Of a stretch of DNA of 64,000 nt, positions 11,803 through 24,600 are shown piece by piece (within the stretch, counting starts at the first letter, position 1; every line of letters begins with the position of its first letter). The notes beneath the pieces are model-generated. The model saw nothing but the letters and a program-made list of their open reading frames with translations. It made no database searches and was not told the origin of the DNA. The DNA comes from Nectonema munidae (lineage: Eukaryota > Nematomorpha > Nectonematoida > Nectonematidae): assembly GCA_030549495.1 (NCBI GenBank), contig JAUIRK010000903.1:186001-250000 (forward strand), given 5' to 3'. The position numbers and the translations under genes are program-made.

Positions 11803-12333
11803 TATATATCCCACTATTCGTGCACTGTGAAATACAGCTTGCATTTGCACTATACGAGTATATAATACATTGAGTTAGAAGAGAAAACATTTGAGTTAAA
11901 GTTTAGAGGAAATGATTATCAAAAAGTAAAAACTGAAGGGCTGAGAGTCCCAGTATATAAAGTATGGACATTTTCTCATACACACGCAGGTGCACCATGA
12001 GCGCAATGCGATTTCTCTATATTTGTTTCTTCTTCAGTCCCGAATCCATGCTGAAATAGTCACTCCAAACAGTATTATGAGAATATTATAACATCTGTAA
12101 ACTGATTATTTCATTTGCTTTGAATACTTTTTTTCAATAACTAGTTTAAATTTTGCCATTTTCTCTATTCTCTCAAATGTATTCAGTCACCCAAAATGTT
12201 GCTTCAGATGATGCTATAGAGAGTGAGTCCTGGAATTATAGTTCCTTATGTGATTCTCTCAATTTAAATAATAACATAATAAGAGTTTTAGAGTTCCAGT
12301 AGCTTATAATAGTTATTCCCTAATATTTTCAAA
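11803..12333. other. Spacer, one promoter-like site
   Basis: No gene was established. See the separate entry for the TATA-like box and start codon at 11954-11999. Confidence 0.35.
11954..11999 (+). promoter_or_regulatory. Possible core promoter: TATA box plus start codon
   Basis: TATATAA at 11954-11960 is followed 37 bases later by an ATG at 11997 that would read MSAMRFLYICFFFS, a signal-peptide-like start, before a stop after 20 codons. The layout resembles the protease promoter at 31.5 kb, but no good splice donor was found to extend the frame, so this may be chance or a decayed first exon. Confidence 0.25.
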
Positions 12334-12586
12334 TACCGTAAAGTTCGGCTTATAAGATCCCTCGGCGTATAAGACCTAAATAACACAAAGTAAAAAACTG
12401 AATTATACTTATTTTCGTCGTATAAGACCAAGACCCTGTAACAAAAATACAAAAATAAAAAAAAAACGTATCTACTAATATCTTTTTAATTTACAAAAAT
12501 TCCGCATATTTAAAAAAAAATATTTAAAAAATTAACTCACAACAAAACATTTTAAAAACAATGTTTATTAATTTAAAAAACACCAC

Positions 12587-13584
12587 TCAGCAAAGACTAT
12601 CTTCTGAATCTGTTTTGTTTAATTGATTAATCAATTTTTCATCAACTTCAGTTAAGAAATCGTCATATGGATCTTCATCATCAGACACTCTTATCTCCGT
12701 TTCGCGGTCTTCATTTTCCCAAATGATTGTATCTTCAGTGCCATCCATTGCACTAGAAATATAACATTTTTTTAAAAGAATATTCAACAATTGGGAGGCT
12801 GTAAGTCATTCCATGCTTTGTCAACAAATTCACAAAGAGTATAGAGTGAAGGAGGACGCATATTTTCATTTTTTATGAAGGATTTTTCAGAAATAGTAAA
12901 CCAATCATTCCACTGTTTTCGAATATTATCTTTAGACGGTTTATTTAGAGATACGTCTAAAGGTTGCAAAAGAGAAGTCACCCGGCAGGAATAACTGCTA
13001 AGTCAGTTTTGTTTGTGAGCAGTTTTTTTAACTTCGGCACACAAATAAGGTTTAAACATATCCCATACTAATAAACTATGAGAATTATTAAAATAGTTGG
13101 GTCTTTTCATCCAAACATTTTGAATACTCAAATCTGACTCATTCTTCATCCATCCATCCTTCAGCAATTACATGAACAAAAACTCCTTTGGGAAAAATTT
13201 TTGTCACCAATTTTCGATTAAAAATAACCATGGGTTTTAGCTTAGTTCCATCTGCTAAACAAGCTAAAACCACAGTAAAACGTGTTTTTTCGTGACCTGT
13301 CGTTTTTAAAAGAATAGCTTTTCCCCTTTTAAAGATACAGTTCGATTTCCAACCATATCAAAATAGATCGGTGTTTAGTCCATATTTCCATTATTTGAAA
13401 GTGGATAGTTATATTCTTTCGTTTATTTATTATAAATTTTTGAAAGTTTAAAACTTTATTTTCCAGTTCTTGGGGTAGTATTTCTGAAATTTTAATTTGA
13501 CGTCTAATTACAAAGTCACTTCTTCATAAATCTATTGCACCATGATTTGGTAGCTTTAAAATTTTTTGCTATGTCTTGATTTAA
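12587..13584 (-). pseudogene. pogo transposase, C-terminal DDE part
   Basis: Read on the minus strand below the nested insertion. The clear segments are MTSLLQPLDVSLNKPSK (12981 downward; the family text is LQPLDVSINKPFK), then LYTLCEFVDKAWNDLQ, then an acidic tail (DGTEDTIIWENEDRE, DDEDPYDDF) ending at TAG. The tail is in another frame from the segment before it. The region 13000-13580 corresponds to the DDE core with several stops. Confidence 0.85.
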
Positions 13585-16500
13585 CCCTATTAGTGCTGGG
13601 CAAAATTTGTCCGCTCAAGTGCTGGGGAGGGGGGCATAAAGTGCCCCCCTATTTTTCTCAGATATTACTAAGTTTTTATAAATATTTTTAATGTTACATA
13701 TATATTTCAACTATGCTGAATTCAGTGGTGATGTCCATTTTTTTATCAAAATCAATCAAACCTGTCAAAAAATTGATTTATATTTGACAGCTCATCTCAA
13801 AAAAGAACTTTTTATTTAAATAATTATATAAAGTTTTTTACGCATGTATACCCATTTTCAAATATGCTGAATTTAGTGGTGATATTCATTTTTTATGAAA
13901 ATCAATTAAACCTGTAAAAAAATTGATCTAAATGTGACAGCTCATCTCAAAAAGGAACTTTTTATCTAAATAAGTATATAAAGTTTTTTACGCATGTATA
14001 CCCATTTTCAAATATGCTGAATTTAGTGGTGATATTCATTTTTTATGAAAATTAATCAAACCTGTCAAAAAATTGATCTAAATGTGACAGCTCATCTCAA
14101 AAAGGAACTTTTTATCTAAATAAGTATATAAAGTTTTTTACACATGTATACCCATAAATCAATCAAACCTGTCAAAAAATTGATTTATATTTGACAGCTC
14201 ATCTCAAAAAGGAACTTTTTATTTAAATAATTATATAAAGTTTTTTACGCATGTATACCCATTTTCAAATATGCTGAATTTAGTGGTGATATTCATTTTT
14301 TATGAAAATCAATCAAACCTGTCAAAAAATTGATCTAAATGTGACAGCTCATCTCAAAAAGGAACTTTTTATCTAATTAAGTATATAAAGTTTTTTACGC
14401 ATGTATACCCATTTTCAAATATGCTGAATTTAGTGGTTATATTCATTTTTTTATGAAAATCAATCAAACCTGTCAAAAAATTGATCTAAATGTGACAGCT
14501 CCTCTCAAAAAGGAACTTTTTATCTAAATAAGTATATAAAGTTTTTTACACATGTATACCCATTTTCAAATATGCTGAATTCAGTGGTGATATTCATTTT
14601 TTATAAAAACCATTCAAACCTGTCAAAAAAGTGATTTACATATGACAGCTCATCTCAAAAAAGAAACTTTTTATCTAAATAATTATATAATGTTTTTTAC
14701 ACTATACACCCATTTTCAAGCATGCTGAATTCAGCGGTGATATTCATTTTTTTTTATAAAAATCAATTAAAGTTATCAAAGCATTGATTTATATATAACA
14801 GCTCATCTTAAAAAGAAACTTTTTATCTAAGTAATAATATAAAGTTTTTTACACATATATACCCATTTTTAAGCATGCCTAATTCAGTTGTGATATTCAT
14901 TTTTTTTTATAAAAATCAATCAAAACTGTCAAAAAATTGATTTATCCCAAAAAGAAAGGATTAGGCACGGTTTTTGGAATTAGAGAATTACGTTTAATAG
15001 AAAGTATAGGGAGGTGATGAAGTTTCCCGTTTATGGCATTTTACACACAATACACATTTTCAAGTAGGCTGTGTTTACTGCTTATATTCCTTTTTTTTTA
15101 TAAATATTAGTCAAACCTGAGAAAATAATTTAAATATGACAGCCCATGTCAAAATTAAAATTTTTATTCTTTTAAAGTTTTTTATACATTTCAAGTATGT
15201 AGAATTTAATGGTGATGTTCATTTTTTATGAAATCAATAAAACCTGTCAAAAAATCGATTAAACCTGTATATCAATGTCAAATATATAAACATAAAAATA
15301 ACTTCTACTTTCAATATTTCTCGGGTATTTATTTTCTTAATTTATTTAATAAACCAACTTTAGGTGTTTAATTCACTCAAAATATTTCATTCTACAGTAA
15401 CTTATGTAACTCGATAGGACCTCCATCTTTTTGGGTACAAATTCGTTATCGGCGCGTAGTCTCTAAGTCATATTATAATTTACAGTATGTAATTTTGCTA
15501 TTCATTCCATGATGATCTTTTCTTGGTAGCTTTTTTTTAATTAGAAATTTATATTCTTCAATGTGTGTTCTAAAATTTCTTTATAAGGATAAAATTACTT
15601 TTTTCCTCTCTCAAAGCATTCTGATTAAAGAATCTTCTTGATGATCTTAAACTTTTTTTATCAGTATCGTGTATTTTATTATCAGGCCTGAATATTTGTC
15701 AACCAATCTTATTTCAAAGGATTTTTTCTGATGAATCATTCGTGATGTTGATTGTTCAATTACAAAAAGTTGTCAACGTTCTTCATCTAAAAAATTATCT
15801 CTTTGACACAAAAGGAAAAAGATGGACAAATTCAATTTAAATTAAAAATATCTTGTTAGTGACTAAATTCTCACATATTGGCATCTGTGCCATATTTGAT
15901 AAATCTGACCTATTCTAAATTTTCAGATTTCCTACCCATCTTAGCTAAATGTTAACTGTAATCCTAGATTATAAGCTATAGATTTAAATATTTTTAATTT
16001 GTAAAAGAGGAACTTCTTTTTCACAGTCAAAATCTTTTTTGAAGTATATAATTAAACCACTTCCTAGTTCATTAGAACATGGTAGATCTTCCATTTAGTA
16101 AAGGTACTTATTTTTTTTTAATTATTTGTTTTGATCACATGTTCTCTTTTCAATTAGTTTTCAACTTGGTTCATTCTCTCATACAAATTTTCAAAAGATT
16201 TTATAATACGTTTTGTTTTTTTTAATAAATATTTCATCGATTTAGTATAACACATATATTTTATGTAAAATGTGAAGGAATGTTTTTGGAGAGAATTTTC
16301 AGAAGTAAACCGCAAATTTGATTACTACTTATAGGTATTTTCAAATCCTAAATGTAAAAAATAAGTCCAGAAATGAAAACAGCATGACCGATTTAGTATA
16401 AAAACATATTTTATGTAAAATTTGAAGGTATATTTTATTAGGTATATTTTTGATTAATCAAAATTTTGATTGACATTTTCTAAAAAGTAGCCATGATTAT

Positions 16501-16798
16501 TGAAAAAAAATATTTAAAGTATTATGCGTTCCAAACTGTATATAATTATAAATTTTCAGGGTATTATATAATATAGATCCTAAGTTATAAGGTTAAGTAC
16601 AGATAATGTCAAAATTTTGCTGAAAAATTTTAATTTTTTATTTTGATTGACAGTTTTGGACATGAAGGGGTCATTCAACTACTATGAAAATGGTTTCAAA
16701 AGATGCAGCTAGCAATTTTAGGAAAAGTCACAAAATTTGAAGGGATATGATTCTGCCAATTTTCTACAATTAATTTTTTAGTGAAGGGGGGCGTAGGG
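13585..16798 (+). mobile_element. TTAA-flanked non-autonomous element, copy A (piggyBac-like)
   Basis: Bordered by TTAA at 13581-13584 and 16799-16802, starting CCCTATTAGTGCTGGG and ending in GGGGGGCGTAGGG. TTAA duplication and CCCTA-type ends are the mark of piggyBac. Inside are a tandem array of 150-bp units (13680-14950), a unique core (about 14950-16220) that matches copy B, and 1-2 units of a second array (16225-16450). No transposase was recognised. Compared with copy B it lacks about 20 bases next to the right end, exactly one arm of a G/C hairpin plus most of the terminal repeat. It is inserted in the pogo transposase and so is younger than that element. Confidence 0.88.
13680..14950 (+). 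repeat. Tandem array 1, about 8 units of 150 bp
   Basis: The marker CTCATCTCAAAAA recurs at 13791, 13941, 14091, 14198, 14348, 14499, 14649 and 14802. The spacing is 150 bp except for one short unit of 107. Each unit carries TGCTGAATT(T/C)AGTGGTGAT and CAAACCTGTCAAAAAATTGA. Units toward the right end are more diverged. Confidence 0.9.
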
Positions 16799-16802
16799 TT
16801 AA

Positions 16803-17105
16803 TTTTGTCCATTGAAGAGCAAAATGCGAATTTGATTTTGGGTTACTACATAACCATTTTGACGTTTTTTTAATCATATTCGAAACATTTTCTTCCAAGT
16901 TGGGCCAATGGGCTTTTCCATATCTCATTGCGCATTTTTTACGAGGTAAGTTCTTTAAAATATTTTCTTTACTTTTCCAATCTTTTACCATTTTAGTAGT
17001 AATATTGAATTTTCTTGCCGTAGCATGAATGGAGTTTTCCATCGAAAATTCAATCACTTTAAGTTTATAACCTGTTTCATAAGATCTTCTTTGAGAGAAA
17101 ACCAT
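16803..17105 (-). pseudogene. pogo transposase, N-terminal DNA-binding part
   Basis: Starts at ATG 17105-17103: MVFSQRRSYETGYKLKVIEF, then SIHATARKFNITTKMVKDW and LPRKKCAMRYGKAHWPNLEE. This is the brinker-type helix-turn-helix followed by the start of the CENP-B type domain (WPNLEENVSNMI) found in one group of pogo transposases. The frame runs into the TTAA of the nested element at 16802, and the rest of the protein lies below 13584. Confidence 0.9.
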
Positions 17106-17347
17106 TTTAATAAAATATTGCTTAAGCTTGAGTAAAAAAACTAGGATAAAAAAAATCTATCATATAAATCTAAAAAAATTTTATTAATAAAAAATATTAA
17201 GGATAATTTCAATCCATACTAATTAAAATAAAAATTTTTTTATAATTTTTTAAACTAAGATTTTTTACTTTGGGGTATAAGACCCTCTTAATTTTAAGAC
17301 TGATATTTAGCTATGAAAAGGGGTCTTATAAGCCGAACTTTACGGTA

Positions 17348-18599
17348 CCTCCTTAAATCTCCTAAACTTTTAGTCGATCACCAGATTCTCAATCTGATTA
17401 TACATGACAAAAAAAGTATGGCTCTATTCGTGAGTTTTTTCAAATTTAAAGGCTGGTTGAAAATGTTTTTGTCACCATCAATATGATTGAAAATTGGATT
17501 ATGGGGTCGTTTTGTATTTTTATAGATATATATTTTAATGATATTTTCATTGTCATCTAGCTTATTTTAAAGAAACCATTTCTTAAGAATGCAAACCGAT
17601 TAATTATTATTGTTGCCTAAACGTAATTCAAGTGTTTTCAGAAAAAGTTTGTAAATAATGTGGTATTTATAGACTGATCTATAGGCTTCCCTATTATGCA
17701 TAAAATGGAGGATTGAGGAAGAAGAGCTACCGATGGTAGTAGCAAATACAAGAGATTGTTGAAGGGGTAACGGGGAGGGAGAAGTTCATGAATGTGTTAC
17801 ATATGCGTTACAAGAGGGAGGGGAAGTTGAAATTGCAATAATTTGGCGTTATAAAATAAATGTATGTTTCCCAATGATAAATGTAATTAAATTTTTATGA
17901 TTTAGATGGTGTTAATCTCATGGACAAAAGATAACAAACTTAAAGTAGAAACTTCCATTTTAAGATTTTTTAAAAAAAAACATATTTTTGAAGAAAAGTG
18001 ACTATTATGCTTCATTCGAGAGGATACGCCATCCAAGTCTTATAATCGGTTGCATGAAAGTCTACGTTTATTTTTTTATGGTAATATTAAAAATTGTCCA
18101 AATTCGTCGTAATGCTTGTATTTAAAATATTTATTCATAAATACCAAAAAAATTAAACTTTCATGCTACCTTTTAATTTTATAATTTAGATCACAGGTAA
18201 GTAATCGACTAATTTCTTTCAATTTAAATATCTGTAAAATGAATAACTAAAAATCTATATTACTGAAATATTTTTTTGTGTTTCTCAAGCATGATGAAAA
18301 AATTTAAAAATATTAATCTTTCTTATGAATATAAACGAACCATTCATCATTACATGGCTATAAACAATGTAATGAAGAGCCCAAGGAAGAGCTAAAAACT
18401 AGAGAAAATGCACAAGCAAACTTTTTTGGATTCATTAATAGTCTAATTTCATTCTACACAATGAAGATAAAGTAAAAAATAAAAATTAAATTACATTCTT
18501 GATTAAAGTAACTAAATCACCTTTTCCCCCAGAATTGGAACCAACTATGTTCTCTTATATGAATTAAAATATAAATTGATTCAAACAGATATTATGATA
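17348..18599. other. Spacer between pogo element and protease gene
   Basis: No gene was seen. A purine-rich GC patch at 17700-17840 (GGGGTAACGGGGAGGGAG) stands out of the AT-rich background and may be an old repeat end. Confidence 0.4.
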
Positions 18600-18605
18600 T
18601 TTATT
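18600..18605 (-). terminator. AATAAA polyadenylation signal of the protease gene
   Basis: AATAAA on the minus strand, 84 bases beyond the protease stop codon (TGA at 18691-18689). This gives a short 3' untranslated region. Confidence 0.65.
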
Positions 18606-18688
18606 GGATATCAAAAATATATTCTTATGTAAATTTTAAAATTATTTTAGAAAAATGTCAAAATATATAATCAAAATTGTCATATTCA

Positions 18689-21600
18689 TCATAATAGGTT
18701 ATCGCCAATCCATTTTATAAATTGAATCACGTTAACGTATACACCATATGTATTTTTTCTGGCACAGCCCAATCCAAAACTCACTATTCCTATTTGCTTC
18801 CACACTTGACAGACTTTATCGTAGAACATCATTGGTCCACCAGAATCATTCTAAAAATTGTAAATCATAGATGAAGATTTTTATACGAAAAAAGGTGATT
18901 GATAAGTGAATAACACATTAAACACAAAAATCCTCCTTAAAACAATTTGCTATAAAAGGCTTTCCAAAGAAAACGAATATTGAAACAGTTTATGTGAAAA
19001 GAACTTATAATTTGTAAACAAGCCAGCGATGAACACTCAGATGATTATACAATATGTATAAGCAGTGATTCCCAAGTGCACCCACGCTCCCCCTCCTCTA
19101 AGGGGTGAAGCAATATTTATAATATATATCTAACTAAAAATAGCCTAATTTTTTAGCTTGAGTAATTTTGTTAGCTAAATAAGTGTAAAATAGAAAATAT
19201 AAAATTTGTAATAACACATATAAATAAATTACTTACTTACTCCTCTCAACTTGTATGCATCACCAAAAAGATGAGAAAAATATATACAGAAAGAGGTGGA
19301 ACACATCTCGTTGAAGCTGTCAAACACACATCAAATTTAATATTTTCATAAAATTCTATTTGATATGAATTTTGTTTACCGCGTAGATAAAAAATCTTTT
19401 TAAACTTAATTTACTTTTTTCATGTAGATATATTAATTACATGAATATTTCAATTAAATAGTCAGTATTTTTTATTTAAATTTTATATTTGTAATTATGT
19501 TTATAACTTTATCATGGTTTTTTAACATTATGATGGTTTTTTGGCTGCATACACTCACATCCTGGTTAATCCTCTTTCACACGTGTGACCGACTAGTTAT
19601 TTTTATTTAATTCATTTGGAGGGTAAAAAATGTCTTATCCGCGAGTTGAGAGACGTGTAAGATGTAAGATATCTATCACTGAAGAATAAAAAGCCTGATA
19701 ACTTAAATCATAAGGCTTAATTTGGAAACTTACAAATTGATGATAATGGAAATATGCTGAAATATTCGTAGAGAGATCAGGTAGATTTTTTGCAATATTA
19801 AAATACCGAAAATTTATATGATGCTTTTTTAAAAAAAATTCAACATAGAAAAGCTATTTTGTAAACTTTTTGAAGCAATTAACAATCTTAGTTTTATATT
19901 CCAAGGCAGAAATGCAATCATTATAGCACACTACGATATGATCAGCACTTTTGTTGAAAAATTAAGCTCTGTTGATGAAAAGTAAACTTTTAAAACTTCT
20001 CTTCTTTTTTCATCTTAATTAAGTTATTGGAGAAGTGAATAAATTACAACAATATGGTGTAGAAATGAAGAAAGAAATCTTCTATCATTTGCATTTGTTT
20101 TATAAAGAATTTTTAAGATATTTTCCAGATATTTCAATGCATAAAGTTACTTGGAAACTGAAATAAAACATTTCCAAGGAGCATAGATTTAAAATGTGAT
20201 TGAACTAAGGGAGATAATTTTAAGTTTTTGACACTTGAAGAATTTGGGGTAAAATATCATTCCATTTAGCCAAAACTTCGAGAACTGGCTTTCCAATTGT
20301 TGATTCCTTTTTTCAAGTAGGTTTTTTCGGTCTCGGTGTTTTAAAAAAGAAGCAACTAAATCGACTTGTTCACTTTCTTCTTTGAGGCCTAGAAATGTTA
20401 ATCTTGTAAAAATTAAAAAAAAAACATCCATCCCACTCTTGTTATAATAATAATTTAAGTCATTTGATTTTTTCTTCAAAACATTTCCCATAAAGATTTT
20501 GCAATTATTTTACTTTTGTGTATGGTACAAAGAAGTGCAAATATAATGAATAATACTTATTACTATTTCAATTATGTTTATTTTTAAAGGGGAGGGGCAA
20601 AATGGTTTACAAAATTAATTACATTCATTCAACCAATTACAAGGTTATTGATCAATTTATTTATATGCCTGATGTTAGTCAACTTTTAATAAATTCTTGC
20701 AATTTACTCTTGATTGTAAAATAAACCAATTTTTTCGGTAAATTCATTTTAATTTTATCAATAGTTACCAATTATTATATAAAGATAAATGTGCATTCAA
20801 AGATGCTTTTATGATCGTCTCTACTATAAAGAACCACTTCTTGATAACGATCAGTCTCAATTATTTTAAATAATCTTGATTGAGCTTGATTTACCTTCAA
20901 AAAACTTGGAAAAAAATCATGAAATTTTGTAAAAACTCCCTCTTAATTTGATCAAATACGAGGAAAGTGGAATTTGAAAATTTTTAATTTCAGAAAGCAA
21001 TATAAATTATGCGTGTGTCTCTCTGTGTTTGTATTAGAGTCGCATGAGTAAAATGAGTGTACCCGCACCCTTCCTAAATAAATTATGAAGGTATCCGCCG
21101 TTTTAGAAATTTAATTTTTTGCCCGCATAGGTTCAGAAGTATAAATTTTGCGTAAGCTGACTCTTTAGCTAACAACAATTCAAAAAACATTAATTATATT
21201 ACGTTTCAGCAGTGGGACAGAATCGAAGGGAAACATGTGACCCCCACTTGAAACCATTATATAACTCAGACTCCAAGTACACGTTAGAATATATCCATTC
21301 ATATTTTACTAATCTTAAAGCCGACTACGACTTGTGTTTTCTTAAAATGAGCTGCAGAGTGCAAAATTCCCCCCCCCCCCTCCCCCTCCAACTCGATAAC
21401 CCAGCTTTTTAGATTGATTTTGATAAGTTTTAAGGAAAATTATTTTAGAATTGTTCTTAATGTCCTTATTTTTTATATATAATATTACTCAATACCATCT
21501 AAAGTTACTATCCTCTTAAAATGTCTCTTTTGATTATTATATAAATACCTAGACTAATATATCATATTAAATATGTAATAATTTGTTAAAATTTCACATT

Positions 21601-24600
21601 TTAAAAGTTCATTTTTAATTGATAAATAAAACGGAGTTTAAGAAACTTGTTTAACTTTATCTAAAAAGATTAAAATATTATTTTACGCTCAAAATAATGT
21701 GCGCCTGCTCTAGATATATTCGCGACTTTTTTAAACATTAGATCTCAAATCAAATTTGAAATTGTATGAGACATTGATGTAAAAACTGTATAAATAAAAA
21801 TAAAATCAAATTAATAGTGTATTCTACTACTTTAAAATGAGGAAGTATAAAAAAGATTTATTTTTTTATCAAATTAATTCAACTTTATATTCTCACACAC
21901 AGTAACTAACACCTATTATGTAAGTTATTCTCACACACAGTAACTATAACTCCTCATTATGCCCCTTCTTTTATTGAACAAGGACATGAACTTCACTCAA
22001 AAACAACAAAAACATTGTTATGCGGGTTTGTATGTTGCGTAATATTCTTCTTCCCATACATGTGCCAAGGGCCGTAGAAAAAATATTTAGTAGCGACCAA
22101 AAACAAAAACATATTAGATACAGGTTTCCGAAATATATGCTATTATATCTCTACATTAACATTTTTTCATCCATCATCTGTAGAAAAGGCCTTGTGATGT
22201 GTATGTGTATATATGTATCTATCTGTGTTTTTGTGTGTATGTGTTTGCGTATTCCATTGCACTCTTTTGCAATTCCATTACATCTTTTTGCAATTATTTA
22301 ATTCTGTAAACATTTTTTTTGATGAAACTGGATATAATCTCAATATAAGAAGGTCTATGGGAGCTGAAAATTTGGAAAAAGATGGAATTTATTGTGTCAA
22401 GTGTAAGAGGATTCGCCATCTTTATTTTTATTTTATAGAATTTAAACTTTCTTATATATTTTTAGCAAAAAATGTTACATTTATTGCTGCTATGAACTGC
22501 GAAAAAATTTACCTTATTAAATGATAAGTAATGGAATTTGGAACTCTTAAAAATTTAACCAGTTTTTGTTGGAATTTGTTGAAAAAGTTAAAAGGAACTA
22601 CAACTAAATATTTATACCCTTATTCCTATATTCTAAATCATTTTTAAGATTAAAAATAATGCTAAAAGTTTATTAAGCAAAACAAATTGAGACAACATTC
22701 ATTTATCTCAGATAATTGAAGTAGCTGTTAAGACAATCAATGCTAACGATTGTCAAAACACCTTTGCTCATGTGGCAAGAAATTTTGAAAAAGGAATGAT
22801 TGATTGGTCCTGAATTTGTTTGAATAAATTTATTTATTTTTTTTATTATCAATAAAGTTATATTTTAATATACTTTTTAAATATTAATCTAGTAGCAATT
22901 TGAAAGTATGTAAAAAGCTGATATTTGGTCTTAAGTTGGACTTGTTTCATTTTTAATTTACACTTCCTAAAAAAATATTAGTCGAATAGTAGAAAAAATA
23001 GTTTTAAATATTATTATAAAAAAAATACTACATAAATACAATTAAAAACTAAGAAAAATTTTAAAACGGTATTTTTAAATTGCAAAAAGACTCATGGAGT
23101 AGCAAAGAGGTGAATGGAACTGCAAAAAGTGCGTTTGAATTGCAAAAAGGGGTAACGAAATTGCAAAAGGATGCATTGAATTGCAAAAGTGTGTGTTTGA
23201 ATTACCAAAGGATGCGGTGGAATTGCAAAAAGGTGTAACAGAATAGCAAAAGTATGGGTTTGAATAGCGAAAAGATGTGATGGAACTAGAAATGTTTTAT
23301 ACAATAAAACATACAATATTTGTGAATACACCAAAAGTTTAGTTACTATTATACAAAAAAACAAGAGCTTATGATTTATAAAGCAAAACGTTATCAAAGA
23401 AGTCTAATTTTCCTAAACTAAGCACAAACATGTTAGTGAGATTTGAGAAGCTGAAGTTTATTTATTATAGCTTAGTATCTATATTTGTTATCACCGATAA
23501 TGATGGGTGAAGAATAGAGAAACCATATATTAAAATAGTGGTTTATTCACGCTTGAATATTATAAGAAGCAAAATAATCATTTTTTCAAAAAAATTGAAT
23601 ATATATTGCAGCTCGGATCGAATAAACTAGTGTTGCATTCCTCATCTGCTCCATGAATCATGATTATAGGTGATACACAAAGCACTTTTCAAATTCACCA
23701 TTGAACTTTTTTTCATAGTACCACAAATGCAATGTAGAAGATGCTTTCTCTAGGAAAACACCCTCGGTAGCTTTATACATTTTGAGCAAAAATTAAAAAA
23801 ACTTTCCATATAATTGGCATATAAATAAAAAAATATTTAAGATTGCACACTTACTTGGCATGAATCCTTTCCACCTTCCTCTATTCCTGCACAAATCATA
23901 GATTCATTGATGACAAGTGAAAAGCCTTGATCATTAATAAACTTCTGACACTTTTCCCAAGTTATGATTGGTAATGTTACTTGTCTCAAAACTTCAGAAT
24001 CTTGTCCACTCTCTTAAATACAAATTGATATATTCAAAAACTTAAATCAATTTCTGCCAAACTCATTATTTCTAGGCCAATTGAAGCTTGTGAGAAATAT
24101 TTGTGAGTTGAATATTTATTTTTCATCGTTGCATCATTAAGTATTAAATCTAATGATTTGTTGTTTTAGGTAAAAATTTTATATTTTTTTTATTTTATAT
24201 AAAAAAGTTTTTTTAATATTGTAGAATAAAGATTTTAAAATTATAACAATAATTATTGTACATGAAATTTGAATATAATAAACACTAAAAGAATAGACGT
24301 AAATCGTATTTTCTATGAGTCAAGGGGAGAATAATTTTTGTTTGTTTCATCAAATAACAAATAAAGTTGTTTTAATTTTAGCAAAATATAAAAAATTTAA
24401 ATTAAAAATCATATCATAGAGAATTGAGAAAGTCACCTCGCTACCTCAGATATATACTTTTTTTTAATTTTCCTTCATTTATTAAAGCTTGAATAAGAAC
24501 GTAAGTTCAGTATTATTTTATTCACTTTCTTTTATTTTGATTTTGATAACTCTTTCTTTATATATATATTTTATTATATTTTCTGCATATTGAAGGATCT

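Larger units (their letters stand above)
12336..17345 (-). mobile_element. pogo-type DNA transposon with complete ends, split by a nested element
   Basis: The ends are near-perfect inverted repeats (CCGTAAAGTTCGGCTTATAA at 12336 and TTATAAGCCGAACTTTACGG ending at 17345), flanked by TA at 12334-12335 and 17346-17347. Without the nested copy (13585-16798 plus one TTAA) the element is about 1.8 kb, normal for pogo/Tigger. The transposase is on the minus strand and is cut by the nested insertion. It also carries stops, so it is inactive by two routes. Confidence 0.93.

Noticed and set aside
13680-14950. CRISPR-like array
   Set aside because: Whole 150-bp units repeat in tandem with no short repeats separated by unique spacers, and the genome is eukaryotic.
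21361-21412. C-rich tract read as a proline-rich protein end
   Set aside because: A short homopolymer tract in a frame without a start or domain.
23092-23397. 101-codon minus-strand frame rich in His, Phe, Ala and Ile
   Set aside because: It is produced by the 21-bp minisatellite.
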